Below, one piece after another: positions 11,788 through 24,226 of a stretch of DNA of 64,000 nucleotides. This stretch comes from Atkinsonella hypoxylon (lineage: Eukaryota > Ascomycota > Sordariomycetes > Hypocreales > Clavicipitaceae). Made by a program: the position numbers and the translations under genes. Each line of letters starts with the position of its first letter. Position 1 is the stretch's first letter. Where the stretch lies: assembly GCA_000729835.1 (NCBI GenBank), contig JFHB01000047.1, positions 110,795-174,794 of the forward strand, in the 5' to 3' direction. The notes below the pieces were generated by a model. That model was not told the origin of the DNA. It saw nothing but the letters and a program-made list of their open reading frames with translations, and made no database searches.

Positions 11788-13082
11788 CTCTGCGACATGT
11801 ATGCTGGGTTGAGATGATGCGGGATACGATGAATGCGTCTAGGGCAAGGTCCATAGGCCAATTGTAGTATATCTGCTTATAGTATCATGGCGGAGTTGGG
11901 GACGTAACGTACAATCGTACCAAGGGACAGTGTCGAAGACTCATGACGACTATCATTGTTCAAGTTGCGGCTAGGTCCCACGGTTGTAGTTGAGATGCTA
12001 TCGATAATACATATCACGTGAGGATTACATTATCCTGTCGATCAAGAATCGAAACCGCGTGGAACATGCAAGGAAGGCGCGGGGCAGGCAAAGCCATGTA
12101 GACAACAAGCAGGAAAAAAATATATATATAAGGAGGGGCAGCATAACCATCCCTCACGTCTGATAAAAAAAAAAATTTGGCGGCTACTGTCGCGAGATGC
12201 TGACGCCGTGGCACCATCAGGTCAAGGATGGGCATATCTCGTCTGCCTCCGTTTCCACATGCGCCAAGAACCAGACGCATTAAGTGTGCAATTGGGCTAA
12301 CCAGAATTTCAATGCTTCGTCCAATATTGCGCGGGGCAGCCAAGGACACGAGCGAGGAGGCTGTGGGCACACTGCCTCACACTCGAGGTAGTAGAGCTTG
12401 CAATGCCTGGCCCGAGCAAGTCAAAACCATGCATATGAGCCGGATCGTCTAACTTCCGACATAAAGCTGCAATAGCTTGACTTCCTCCTAGTTGGGTTGT
12501 TTGGTATTTTTCGTCTGAGCCAAGTGCGGCCAAGCTATGTAAACTATGCATATGCCTACAAGCAAGAACATCACCATTCTGACTCGACGTATGAATCGAC
12601 AGCGAAGCTGCACCACACTTCTGTTCGTGAACGGCTATTCTTGATTGATGGCCGCAGTGTGATCCTATTTTGTATTTCTCCCCTTCTGCCCGCTTCATAA
12701 GGCATTCAAATGCAGATTCGCGTTGAAAATAGAACCCAAGCACATTAAATAAGTGGTCTAACGTTTTCTTCGCCCGCTAACGCCTGGGTGTATATGCACG
12801 ATACATTCTCCCCAGCAATGCACAAAAAAAAAAAAAGCCTTGAATCCTCCCATGGTTTGATGTTGCTCAGCTACATCTGTGGAAGATATTGATCGTCTAG
12901 TTGTGTTATGTGGTTCATAGCAGGTATTTGAGGTGGATAATCAATGAATACCATGGCACCATTGAGTGACGGCATTAGCTCTTCTAAAACAAGATGCAAC
13001 TATTGTGAGAATGATGACAGGGTTGAGAACTTCCGCTCTTACTCTTTGCAGCAAAGAAGCGCTTTATCAACGAGCCTTCTCG
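11788..13082. other. intergenic region between lsm1 promoter and Nudix gene 3' end
   Basis: No gene is recognised. Contains a short TA run and poly-A near 12113-12176 and another A tract near 12824-12837. Short ORFs on both strands have no domain. Confidence 0.5.
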
Positions 13083-13734
13083 CTACAACTGATTGATTGT
13101 TGAGCGGTTCAAGGCCTCTTGCAGCTCAGGCCTCGGAGTTAAAGCATCAACAGCTTGCCTGTAAGTGAACCATTGTCGTTCTCTCTTATGTCTTTCTGGC
13201 CAGTCCTCTACTTCATTCAGAACAGTAGCCTGAAAGAAGGAATAGCGTGATCTGTCTTTGGATGACTTGGGTGGGCGTTTTTCATCGATGGTGCCCAGAT
13301 CATAATCAATCTGGATGGTGATGCCAGCCTCCTCCCACGCTTCACGCGTAGCCGCCTCTTCGCAAGTCTCGTCTGACTCCCATCCTCCTTTTGGAAGCAC
13401 CCAGCCTTTGCGCCGCGTGGACTGGATAAGAAGGACAAAATTTTGGTCGAGGCTTAACGGGACGACTCCAGCGACAAGACGCTCGCCTTTTGAACTGTAT
13501 CCTGTGGCCGTGCCAAGAAGATAGAAGTCAGCAACGCGCATGTTACACGAGACGGCGCCAGAAGCCATGGCAATGTAGAGCGTGACGACCAACAGCCAGC
13601 AATGCCCCTTCCAACAGGAACAATGAGAGGGCCACAGGAAGGGCCGGCGGAGACAAGCACTCACTTTGCTTATTCCTTCCTGTCCGCGACTGCATAGACC
13701 GACCATCAGAGGTCTCTGACCCAGGACCAGACAT
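13083..13734 (-). CDS. Nudix hydrolase, diphosphoinositol polyphosphate phosphohydrolase type
   Basis: Probably hydrolyses diphosphoinositol polyphosphates and diadenosine polyphosphates, like Ddp1 of budding yeast and Aps1 of fission yeast. Two minus-strand exons, 13734-13665 and 13501-13083, give 162 residues; the intron is 163 bp (donor GTGAGT). The complete Nudix box GX5EX7REUXEEXGU lies at about residues 62-84 (G62, E68, R76-E77, E80-E81, G83). The flanking sequence RRKGWVLPKGGW is typical of the DIPP subfamily. The exon-1 start is chosen because the junction gives NKQRYSSKGERLVAGVV, a natural lead-in to the fold. An alternative 276-codon frame runs open from 13913 through the intron into exon 2 (see findings). 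The first exon is Ser/Arg rich. Confidence 0.9.
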
Positions 13735-15315
13735 CCTAAGCCCTCGATTATGGCTGTGACCGCCTTCTTTCCTGTGGTCGAGAACCGATGTTGGCCAGAA
13801 GCGCCTGGGGGAAAAAAGGGACTGGCTGAGCCGACAGTAGATCTGACAGGGGATTGCAGCACTGCAACCTGGTCGTTGGGGCTGGCGTCTTGCAGCAGAG
13901 AAGAAGGGATCAAAGTAAATTACAACGCATCATCGCCGCGGATGTTTGATTAAGGCTGTCGCACAAGCTTGAACAGTCGGAAAGAGGGGAACAGAGGTGT
14001 AAGAGGAGTTTTGGCTTGAAGGAGGGTGAAAAAGCAGGCAACCAGCGACTTGCTGTTCCGGGGCGCCGGAAGGAAAAGTATATTAAGCCAGGCACTTTTA
14101 TTGGGGGTGGTGCGGCGAGGCGGCGAGGCGTCGAGAGGTGGGTGGGAAGCGGCGCCAGCCAGCTCGCAGCACTGCACAACTTGGGACGGTTTGGTCTGGC
14201 TCCTTGCTGCTCCTGCTGCTCCTGCTCTGTGGCTCAGTACTGATCTGGTTCCCAGTATTTTGTAGTAGGGGCCACGAATCTAGCTAGACGAGCTGTTGAC
14301 TAACATATCGTGCCGAGTCCCACTGGATGGGTACCAGACTGTTTGATGGTCTGGTGCGATACTGTCTGGTCTGTAATTACCTACCTGGTACGGCGCCTCC
14401 TGCTTGCACACGCCCAGTCCTGCCTGATGTGCTGGGGCCTCGCGTCTCCTTTTTTTTTTTTCTTGTTTTTTTCCACCTTGTGGCCAGGCGGTCGCGGTCC
14501 CAACCTGAGGGGACTGGCACAATCAATTATACCGCCTTGATTCCAGCGACTTTGCCCAGTAATGGTTCCAGGCCCGCCCTTGCAACAAGTCTAGGCCCAG
14601 CAAGAAAGCCGGCAGCAGAGCGGCAGCAAAAGCAGCCCTTGTTTATGCCATGTGTTTATGCCATGGTCGCCCAGCGTGGTGAAGGTCGACTTGAGGTGGG
14701 GCCAAACCAGGAGGACCTAAGAGAGTCGTGCAGTGCAGTGCACATCGGGCCAAACTCTGTTTTGCTTTACTGGGTTTGACAAAGTACGTCTGGGTAGACA
14801 GTCAGTCCCTTCTCGTCCTGGGCTTCGAAGGAAGGCCCAGACGGAAATAAGAAGGCGAATGATATGACGCGATTAGCGGTGCGAAGAGGGACGGCTGCGG
14901 CGGAGTGGCACTCGAACAGAGCATGTGCATCCGATTTGATTGAGTAATGGGGTATAGAGTACGGAGTACTGGGACAAGAATGGCTGACATCAATATTTGA
15001 TTGTAGAAACAAAAAATACGGCCGCAGTCGAGTTAAGCGCGTGAATAAGACCAAGTGCAGTCAGTGCTTACACCTCACCGGTCCTTCCATGCCAGGTGAT
15101 TGCCAGGTGATCGCCAGGTGGTTGGTCTGTCCTCAGCTGCTGGCTGCTGGTAGAAAATAAGGCGAGCTGGGCGCAACGGCACGGCTGAATGTTACCGGCG
15201 GCAAACGATGGGCTCGCAGTGATGAGTTTTCTGTTGTCTCGGTGACACGGGCCTTGGATGGTCATGGGTGACTTCGAAAATAGTTACCCCTTACAACTAC
15301 CTGGGCAGCAGGCCT

Positions 15316-15420
15316 GGCATGGATGGCATGGATGGCATGGATGGCATGGATGGCATGGATGGCATGGATGGCATGGATGGCATGGATGGCATGGATGGCA
15401 TGGATGGCATGGATGGCATG
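15316..15420. repeat. 9-bp minisatellite (GGCATGGAT), about 11.7 copies
   Basis: The unit GGCATGGAT is repeated without visible error over 105 bp in non-coding DNA. One frame reads as repeated MDG; this reflects the repeat rather than a gene. Confidence 0.97.
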
Positions 15421-15567
15421 GGATGGTGGTCGTTGCTAGTGGTCGCTCTTTGACGCTCACAAATCAAGTAACGGTGAGCGGGACATGGCAGTATGATGCA
15501 ACTCTTGTGCAACCAGTATGCAGGCACAGGGCAGACAACAAGACCCAAACGATGACGAGCAGAGTCA

Positions 15568-15602
15568 ACCATACGGGAAACCATACGGGAAACCATACGG
15601 GA
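15568..15602. repeat. 12-bp direct repeat (AAACCATACGGG), about 3 copies
   Basis: Three head-to-tail copies of a 12-bp unit in the spacer, about 150 bp downstream of the GGCATGGAT array. Confidence 0.8.
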
Positions 15603-17823
15603 CATACTTAACCTCACTGGATCTCCTGAAGCTGACTTGAAGAAGTGGTACGTTGCATCTATGCACTCGGAGACGGAGATGAAGACTCGGGTGGCTTTGA
15701 ACTGCTGCCGAGAACCGACTTGCTTGTAACGTCTTCAGATTGTCTTTGCAAGCTTGGAATATTATATTATATTGTATCAACGGTATCGGTGGCTGGCGTT
15801 GTGTGCATGTCGCGAAATTGATGACGCTTCAGCGAGAATGACTTGAAGAAGTTCGACCATGGTAGCATCAACATTTCATTTACAAACTATTCATTTCTGA
15901 GCAGCCAACAATGGTGAGTGCGATTGGCCTTTTTTTTTGTCAATTTCCCAAGATAGCATAGAAAGAGCAATTGAATCGCTTTGGACAGCCTGAAAAAGCA
16001 AGCACTTGTGCTAGTGAAACAAATGTGTGCACAGGATAACTAACCACCCTTGCTCGGCTCCATGTCCCAGTTGATGGTGTCACCCTTTGGGGAAGTGGAG
16101 GGTTACACAACACGGCAGACAGGGAGGGCTTCTTCGGCCAGGTCACATCGTCTGATATTCTATCCCTTTGCCTCTCCGAGCGGGGTTAGATAGGTACTTC
16201 CATTTAGGAGCAAACATTAGTGTGATAGAAGTACCAGCAATCTCCTTCAGTACAAAGAGATACATCGTACACATCGCAGCCACATCGCGACTTGAAGTAT
16301 CTTGCATGTATCACAGAAGGTGTGGGTCCCGTGACCTACCTGCTGCCTTGGGAGAGGCAAAGGAATTCTCGGTTTGCGAAGCTATTGCCTGAACACGCTG
16401 TCTCGCAATAGTGCAATAGTGGCGTAAGGGGAATGGGGCTCATCCCACCGACCCCTGGTGACAACTTCATCCGCCTACGATGACTCGGCGAAGTATGGTG
16501 TATCCGGCGAGGCAGTGGATAGCCATGTATGTATGCATTCGTTGAGAGGCTGATGAAGCCCAACCTCGCCCATGCACATAATTGTATGCATATGACTGTC
16601 AAGATTGGATAGTAATTAAATCGGCTGCATACCTCGTCGGTATGCGGGCAAAACACTTCTGGGCTCATGTTTGAGATGCAATCTTCAGCGAAGAACTACG
16701 TTCGTCTGGCCAACCGTAGTTCGCGTGACAGTTCTTAATAGTCCTGTCCAGTTCTTCCAGAGGCGCCCAGAAGATCAGCTCTTGAGTTCATGCATCGTCG
16801 TTCTTATTCCTATGCATCAAATTGGGCTTTTGAAGGCTTCTGCCGGCCGCTAGTGCATATGATTGACCTTCCGGATTTCCCTTCCTGATACAAGATCATC
16901 TGCAGTCATAAGTTCAGCGAGGCGTCGTGCTTATTGACAGAAATTAGCACAGGTAGTTGACAAATCCGCAACTGCAGAATTCCTGCAGGCCGAACAACAC
17001 ACCTACTACCATCACGCGCCAACCCGGACCCTGGCGACCCTGGCTTACGGAATAAAGCTTGGCGACAATTTCGAACTTGTCTTGTGAGCTAGCGAATTCA
17101 TGACTGTCACCAGGAACCCTTGCTGCACGTAGGTATCCTGGACGATACCTAGGACAACAGACATATCCCTTTGCACAAAGACTTCATATCCGAGATGTAG
17201 ATGACCGTCAGTACTGATGATGCAGAGTTACGGAGATTTAGCAGTAAACCTGAGATTAGCAAAGCTACAGTACCTACCTAGGTGTACGACCGACTGCTTA
17301 TTACTTGCATTGCCGTGGTACTGACAGCTCAGTGCTGCTTATTAGAAGTACCGACTCTACTCTGTACAGCACCCATGCGATCATCGGCCTGCATTCCAGC
17401 CCACAACATACATCTCCGAGGCCGTCGCGCATTCTCATATTCTCATTCGGGATGCAGGAGGTGACCAGTGAGATTCCTGGAACCACATGCAGCTTCAAAA
17501 GTGTTTGCGAACCGCACAACCGCATAGCCGCACCACTAGGCGCATTTGCCGTGGTAGAACCCTGGAGTGTTAAGTTCCTTTAGGCAGAGGCAATGGATAA
17601 TAGTGACTTATTAAATGCTGGTTGTGGCCATCATTTTTCGTGGGCTGCAGGTTAAATGGTGCCAAGGGCCAAGGATGATGATATTGAATCATGATAATTT
17701 CATTTCTGCTTGACTTGCCCGCTATCCCTGATGTTCCCCCCAGCCCCCCAGCCCCTCACCCAGCCCTCAACCCCTCATCCATTACTGAGCGCCTGCCTCT
17801 GGGGCCCTGCGGCCTGACGCTAA

Positions 17824-17870
17824 GCAGGTAGGCAGGCAGGTAGGCAGGCAGGCAGGCAGGCAGGCAGGCA
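17824..17870. repeat. (AGGC)n / AGGT tetranucleotide repeat
   Basis: About 11 copies of an AGGC unit, with AGGT variants in the first half. It is followed about 70 bp later by imperfect CAT-rich simple sequence (about 17938-17990). Confidence 0.85.
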
Positions 17871-19181
17871 TTCACCTGTCAACAACCAGGCCAACAACCA
17901 GGCCGCGCAGGGATCTCATGTGCCGCTGCCACTTCCATCGCCATCATCATCTTCATCATCGTCATCGACATCACCATCATCGCCATATCGTTTTCCATGA
18001 CTGGCTCCTATGATTAAGCTCACACGTCCGTCTTCAGACTACCTACGGAATAGATAGGTAGGTACCTTATCCTGTCGACCCCAATCAAATTGCTGTGTCA
18101 CCAGACAGCACATGGATATTTCTCGTCCTCTTTTTCAGCCCAGTTACTTGGCTTTCAAGTGAACCTTGCAAGACGCCGCTTTTTTTCGTCTTCAGCGCCC
18201 TTCCCGCTGGGGCCCACCAAGCCAAGGCTCAGTTCACGAGATCACCGCTGATGTGTCTGTCTGTGCCGTCCTGCATTAGGTGACTTTGTCCTGTAGCATG
18301 CATCCTACAACACATGCTGCTTCTCCGACAATCGCCACCACAATTTCACCTGCTTTGACTAGCCAAAGGGAAATTGGCGACACAACGCCTTCATCGTCCA
18401 TCTCAAATAATACTCTTGCGAGGTCCTGCCCTCCACGGATCGGCTTTCCTTTTCAGGCAGCGCTCGGAGGCTCCAACAGAGCAGCCCAAGGGATACCGAA
18501 CCACTCAAACCACGTTACAGTACACCCCGTATCTATTCAACACTTCCGAAGATCAGATTTCGTTTTTGAAGCAAACGGTGTGGTTTTCAGCATGGCAACT
18601 GGTCAAGTTGCTAGCACCATGCAGACCCCTGAAGGCGGCGCCTTAATTGACTATGAATATGTCTCTCCAATCGGTGCGTTGCCCTTTCCTACTTTGCTGC
18701 CCCTCCCTCCATCTCACCTCGAACTTGACCAAGCCCACGTGCTTCACTTCCCTCGCCTAGTTGGATGATGGAGAAATCGTTGACCTTGACCTTGCTTCAA
18801 CATTGATTCCTGTGATGCACCGGAGCTTGCCACGTCGTACGTTGAGCCGACTTTACAGTCAGGCTGTTGTGTGGATATTTTCCCTTCATCGTCCTCTTAT
18901 CGATTTAGCCCCTCGATTCCATCGCTGCTTGCAAGCTTGTCAGTCTGTCAGTCTGACAAGCAATCCATCGCCATTCCTGTGTAGTGAAGCTGTTGCGACG
19001 GTCGTGCCAGTTTTTCTGCACTACAGCAAGACTTTGTGAAACCATGATGCTGGACCTCGTAGACATGCTGAGTGTGTATATGTGGAATGCAGCTTCGTAA
19101 CAGACATGTTCAGAGCAACACACATACATTTAGGCCAAGCTCTCGGCTTGGTTATATACTGTGAATCTTGTCATAGTCAAT

Positions 19182-20663
19182 ATGGCTGACCTCTTATCAG
19201 GATATGCAAACTCGTCTCGGTGCGGTTACTGCGGTACCCAGAGCCAGAGTCAGTCAGAACGTGAATTACGATAAACCCCGCCCCCTTCACTCGATGTGAC
19301 GACGGAGCTCATGCGACTTTCTCGGAACACTCAGGAGTGTAATGCAAAAGTATCAGATAGGCTGACCTCAAGCTCAACAGGTTATTCGTATTATGCGAAT
19401 GCAACTTCTCTAAGTACAAAATTCTACCAAACTCTTCTTGACCGATGCTGGCGTCGGTCAGGAAAGTTGATGTATCGACCGGATCAAAAGCGATCGTGCT
19501 GTCCACATTATACGATTCGTCTTGATTCTAGTCAGTTCAAACCGTCAAGAGATCAACGCCAAACAGTAAATCGTTTCACAAAGTTCGTTCTTGGAGATTC
19601 ATTCGTCCAAGAAGCTGCTCGTCTGTACCCAAGAAGTCGTGAGGATATTAGGAAGAGAAACAACGGGTTTTCTCTGGTCGACCGAATTCATGAAGCGGAG
19701 TACGATCATCTGCAAGCACCTTTAGAACCAGCACATAAGTTTGTTGTTACACTGGAGCCTGACGACTTTACTGAAGAGAAATATCAAGTTTATGATAACT
19801 ATCAAAGAGTAGTGCATAAGAATCCACCCGAAGAGAGAACTCCGGGGGCATTTAGACGATTTCTTTGCAGCTCATCCCTGAGGCGTGAAGTCTTGGTCGA
19901 CAAAGAAGGACGCAAAAGAAAGCTGGGTTCTTACCATCAGTGCTACCGATTGGATGGAGACTTAGTTGCGATCGGTGTGTTGGATTTGCTTCCGAACTGC
20001 GTTAGCTCTGTTTATTTTCTTTACCATGAGAGCATTCATAAGCATGCGCCGGGTAAGCTGGGTGCTCTTCATGAGATTGCATTAGCACTCGAAGAAGGTT
20101 ACCAATGGTGGTATCCAGGGTTCTACATTCATAGCTGCCCCAAGATGAGATATAAGATCGACTATGCTCCACAATTCATCCTCGATCCCGAGAGCCTCTG
20201 CTGGGATCCCCTCAACTCGACAGTTTTGCGCCTCCTGGATGAGAAACCGTTTCTTAGTCTATCAATGGAAAAGAGCAGAGCTAGTACATCCGAAGAAGAA
20301 AGCCGGCCTGGAAGCGACATTAGGCATGCAAAGCGACCACCAAAGGTTGGCGAGGGAAGAGAAGATGGCAAAGAAACAACCGAAGACGAGGACGAAGATG
20401 AAGAATACATAGGGTCGCTATTCAAATCCAGTATGCCTGGCATTGCATCCGTCTCTCAGATGATGCAAGTTGACCTAGGTCATATTGCTCTCAAAATTGA
20501 TCCAGCAGGACCTCTTTTCGAAACGTCAGATTTAGTGGCGTGGGACTCAAAAGGTATCACAGACTGGCCAGGTATCAAAGCTTCTGTGGCAGAACTCGTG
20601 GCAGCCATAGGCGTTGATGCGATCGACTCGATATGTCTCGATATGACACGCGGGGGGCGGTAA
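19182..20663 (+). CDS. ate1: arginyl-tRNA--protein transferase (N-end rule)
   Basis: Transfers arginine from Arg-tRNA to acidic or oxidised N-terminal residues, marking proteins for the Arg/N-degron pathway. Two exons, 19182-19260 and 19381-20663, yield 453 residues. Exon 1 supplies the conserved N-terminal cysteine motif RCGYCG. Exon 2 begins with YSYYANATS and continues with the family blocks LLDRCWRRSGKLMYRPD, KRSCCPHYTIRLD and QRQTVNRFTKFVLGD. The C-terminal GNAT-like domain contains GVLDLLPNCVSSVYFLYHE and YYPGFYIHSCPKMRYK-like sequence (here WWYPGFYIHSCPKMRYK). A long acidic linker (EDEDEDEE) sits near residue 375. The intron is 120 bp with donor GTGAAT and branch-like GCTGACC. An ATG inside the intron region at 19296 opens a longer frame but would lose the cysteine motif. 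Confidence 0.95.
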
Positions 20664-20942
20664 AGATAACTACGTAATATAATAAAGACAAGTTCAATTA
20701 TAATTCAAGGTAACTCTCATTTTGTTCTAAGTGCCGCCACACTAAAGGACACATATGATCCACCCAACGGCAGTTGATCATTCTTATCTTATCACCTGAA
20801 TTGGGCAATTTGTGACGCAGCAAGTCAAGTTTCTTTTCAAGAAAAAAAAAATTCTCCGAGTTTAAACATCGTTTCAAGCTCAGCAGTGCTTCAGCAGCTC
20901 GCCAGATCGACTCCGCGCTCTGGATCGATAAAAGCCAGTGAC

Positions 20943-22127
20943 ATGGCTGCGCAACAGACAATTCTTTCGCCCGCCGAGCTCGCCTACTTGCATAGTTCTC
21001 TGTCTCTCACCCCGCCAATCCGCCCAGATGGTCGCACTCCAACGCAATTCCGGCCGCTGACTGCAGAGACGGGCATTTTGCCAGGTACGAATGGCAGTGC
21101 CCGTGTCTGCTTCTCTGATGGTACCGAAGCGATCGTAGGAGTCAAAGCGGAACTCGAGAAAACACCCGGTATACTCGACGCGGAGGATGCGGAGGGCAAG
21201 CTGAGCGCCATAGCAAGTGCAGAGACGCCAAATAAAAAGATAGCCAGAGGAGATTGGTTAGAGATGACGATTGAGATACCGGGACAGAGAGACGATGAAG
21301 CTTCGACTGTGTTTCTGGCCGAGATGTTGAGGGAGGCTTTGCTTGCGGATGGGGAATTTGCCCAGAAGTTGTGGATCAATCGACGATTTCATTGGAGACT
21401 ATATCTAGATGTGAGTTTTGACGTTTTTATTTCATGCTCTGTTTCCCATTGGCTCCTATCTCCCTTTCTTATCGTCCGGAATCTCTGACTTGGTAACATC
21501 GAACAGGTCTTGCTCATCTCTCCACCTCTGTCCTATCCGCTTCCCCTTCTGTCCTTGACGTCACACCTTGCACTCCTCTCCACGCGACTACCTCGACTCA
21601 TGTCAGAAGGCGACGAGGATCCCATGTTCGACGACGACTGGGAGTCCTCGCAGTATTTATATCCTCGTGAGGGCGCAGCGACGGGGAGTCGACCGCCTAT
21701 TACGCTATTGGTTATCACGGTAGGGGGAAACATTATATTTGATCCTTCAAAGGAAGAACTGGCTGTTGCGGAAACAGCATTGGCCATTTCAGTATCGGAA
21801 GCCGGGCGGGAGACGGGTGCGGGGGAGATGGTTGTCGAGCCTGGGCGCGAGTTACAGTTATTATCGATGAGAACAGTGGATCCTCCCTCACGGCTGACAC
21901 CGCCGGGAGCACCGAATTCAGGAAACGCTGCGACGAACGCGAATCCGGCGGGCTCGACGGCGAAGCAGACTGCTTTGGATGGGCATCAACCTGTGGAAGG
22001 GGTATGGAGAGCACCGATAGGGGGAACTAAATATGCTGTGCTGGAGAGTATCATAGATACAGTGCTTGAGAAAGGCGGCGTGGTGGACGAGGTTTTGGAC
22101 GGGTTAGATGGCGTTGATTTGGCATGA
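20943..22127 (+). CDS. rrp42: exosome complex subunit Rrp42 (RNase PH-like)
   Basis: Structural RNase PH-type subunit of the RNA exosome ring, involved in nuclear and cytoplasmic 3'-5' RNA processing and decay; the eukaryotic ring subunits are catalytically inert. Two exons, 20943-21410 and 21507-22127, give 362 residues; the 96-bp intron has donor GTGAGT and acceptor ACAG. The family opening RPDGRTPTQFRPLTAETG is near residue 30, followed by GSARVCFSDGTEAIVGVKAE. After the intron there is a fungal-specific low-complexity insert and the core PPITLLVITVGGNIIFDPSKEEL with AVAETALAIS. It is longer than the yeast protein because of disordered inserts. It lies 280 bp downstream of ate1 on the same strand. 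An upstream in-frame ATG at 20886 would add 19 residues without family similarity. Confidence 0.93.
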
Positions 22128-22329
22128 CGATATCGAGGTGATTCATGACTTGGGTATATATATATATAGATAACCAATCTCTGGCGACATGAGCATCTTG
22201 GTCGAGTCGATTCGGTACGTCGTCTATGGTACAGGTGCTTCGCGCCGTACGGCGAAAGCGGCCTCATGATTTTTCATGCGACATGAATTGGGATGCTAGT
22301 ACAATATAAGAGTACAGGGCCAACTGATA

Positions 22330-23179
22330 TCACCAAATACCGAGCCACTTCTTCTTTGGTGCGACGTTCTTTTGCGTCTCGTCCTTGCGTGGAAGCTCGC
22401 GCCCCAACGCCGCGGCTTCCAGCTCGGCCTCTGGCTTTTCTTCGTCCTTCCCAAACACCATTGCCACGGGATCCCTGACCTCGATGCCATGCACCTTCAT
22501 GTAGTATTTGCGCTTCGCAACGTCGTCAAGATGGCGGGTACGATGTTCTGCCGCCTTTTCAGCCTTGTCCTTTTCATGCAGGGAGATGACGTTCTTCCAG
22601 GCCGCGAAGAAATAGATGGGTTGATGCCAGAGGTCGGCTATCGGCGGAACGAGGTCCTTGAACGGCGAGTTATACGCGTAGTTCATGAAGAATGTGCAGA
22701 TGGCCATGGCGAACAAGGCTCCCTGGTAGTATGTCAGTACCCACCAAAAAAAAAAAAACACCACCCGAAGCATGTATATATATATATATATATAAAGACA
22801 CGTTTTATTATCAGCAGTGACAAAGTTGGAATCTTACCATTGTGATGAACGTGTGCAGCAGCCGGCTGTGCCAAAACCAGTGAGACCACGTCCCCTCAGG
22901 AGCCATCATGCCTGGATAATCCCTCTTGTTCTGCGCGGCGATCTCGGAGGGCGTCAGTTCAGGCCCGTAGTGCTTGGGTGTGGTGTTTCGCTTGAGGCGG
23001 GATCCATGGGATGGAGGGTTGAACTTTGTCGGCTTCTCGAGGGCAATGGGCTTCTGGGGCGAGCCTGATGATGAGGCGTATCGTACGCGGACATTCTGGG
23101 ACAAGGGGATACGCACCCCGCGCCAGAGGGGGCCTTGCAGCGGGAGCAGAAATCGCGGGATGATTGTACGTGTTGCCAT
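22330..23179 (-). CDS. mitochondrial single-span membrane protein of unknown function
   Basis: Two minus-strand exons, 23179-22838 and 22722-22330, encode 244 residues; the intron holds an A tract and a (TA)n run. The N-terminus (MATRTIIPRFLLPLQGPLWRG, then RVRYASSSG) is a typical amphipathic mitochondrial presequence with a plausible cleavage site near residue 36. A conserved-looking central block includes HYGPELTPSEIAAQNKRDYPGMM and EGTWSHWFWHSR. One hydrophobic helix (about residues 108-125, FITMGALFAMAICTFFMNY) probably spans the inner membrane. The C-terminal half is charged and helical (HEKDKAEKAAEHRTRHLDDVAKRKYYM). This suggests a small accessory or assembly protein of respiratory membranes, but I do not recognise the family. 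Confidence 0.85.
22772..22795. repeat. (TA)n microsatellite within an intron
   Basis: About ten TA dinucleotides lie in the intron of the mitochondrial membrane protein gene, next to an A13-type tract at about 22746-22758. Confidence 0.9.
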
Positions 23180-23460
23180 GGTGTGAGGCAGAAGCTGCGG
23201 GGAATGAATCGTTTGGTAAATCTTGGAAGATGAGCTTTGTTTTCTGCTAGAAAAACTAGGTATCGGCCTTGAAGCCTCAGGCGGCGATGGGGGGGGGGAA
23301 TCGACCAGACTTCTTTTTCACCGAGCTTAGGCCGCTAGGTCCTATGGGGGCGATTGGGGGAGGGATTTGCATTGTGGACAAGGTAATAGCTCATTTAATT
23401 GTCACGATGTGCATAGGAGCTTTGAAGCGAAGGTAGAAAAAACATATGCTTATGCGCCAT

Positions 23461-23527
23461 TGGTTGCCTTGGTTGCCTTGGTTGCCTTGGTTGCCTTGGT
23501 TGCCTTGGTTGCCTTGGTTGCCTTGGT
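23461..23527. repeat. 9-bp minisatellite (TGGTTGCCT), about 7.4 copies
   Basis: The unit TGGTTGCCT repeats without error over 67 bp in the divergent promoter region upstream of cytochrome c. Confidence 0.96.
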
Positions 23528-23921
23528 TTTCCTGTGCTGTCATTTTAATATCCTTTCGGTGTGGAGACGGTCATTAACTCATTCCGTTTTACTTCGTATC
23601 CTCTCCGTACGGAATACGGAATACACGCTACGCTAATAAGTAAGAGTACGTGCTCACATGATGATATACCTATTATACTAAATTCTAAGCAACTACTTTG
23701 CAGAACAACAGACGTATTTGTTTATCACAACAGCTTTTTCATGAGGATAAGCAGAGAAATCGCCATGATAACTTTAGATAGTAATTTTGCCTATGATTAT
23801 CTGTGGTAAACAATAAAATACACAGGAAGAATAACGAACGGGGCAAAGAGTCATACGGATCCGAGTTTACCCGGCGCAGCCGATGTGGCGGGTCTTGTGA
23901 CTGCGTAATTGCAGCCCTCTG

Positions 23922-23926
23922 ATTGG
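23922..23926 (-). promoter_or_regulatory. CCAAT box upstream of cytochrome c
   Basis: The sequence TGATTGG (CCAAT on the minus strand) lies about 300 bp upstream of the cytochrome c ATG. In fungi the HAP complex activates respiratory genes through CCAAT, so a role here is plausible; assignment is inference from position and known regulation. Confidence 0.4.
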
Positions 23927-24029
23927 TGTGCGCCTCAGGCAACCGTGGCTCGGTTGCGCACTTTGCCGCTCCAGGAGAGCCGGTTTTCCCAGTGCGTCAG
24001 AATTAGTTCCGGTCAATGCTGTCATGAAC

Positions 24030-24095
24030 TTTTTTTTTTTTCCTCTGCTGCACTTCTACATCCCTCTCCCTTTCTATTTTCTTCCTCCCCATACT
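24030..24095 (+). promoter_or_regulatory. pyrimidine-rich core promoter block of cytochrome c
   Basis: A T tract followed by almost uninterrupted C/T sequence ends about 130 bp before the start codon. Such CT blocks precede transcription starts of highly expressed fungal genes. No clear TATA box is seen. Confidence 0.45.
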
Positions 24096-24226
24096 TTGGC
24101 AATTATCCCAGCATCAACAAAACCCCTTGTCGTCCCATTCCGACTGTTTTGGGATTTCTTGACGAACCTCTCACGAGCACACCTTTCAATAACTTATTCT
24201 CTTCCCCTTCATATCCATACTTCAAA

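Larger units (their letters stand above)
13735..19181. other. 5.4-kb spacer between Nudix gene and ate1
   Basis: A long non-coding stretch between divergent genes. It contains a GGCATGGAT minisatellite, a 12-bp triple repeat near 15568-15602, an (AGGC)n block, CAT-rich simple sequence near 17935-17990, and one exact TACGGAGTA (14960-14968). The last part, 18280-19040, has a possible small unrecognised reading frame that I could not resolve into a clean gene (see findings). Confidence 0.5.
23180..24226. other. divergent promoter region, mitochondrial protein / cytochrome c
   Basis: Both flanking genes encode mitochondrial proteins and are transcribed away from this 1.05-kb region. It includes the TTGCCTTGG minisatellite (23461-23527), AT-rich DNA with TACGGAATA words near 23600-23625, a CCAAT box and a strong pyrimidine block before the cytochrome c start. 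Confidence 0.6.
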
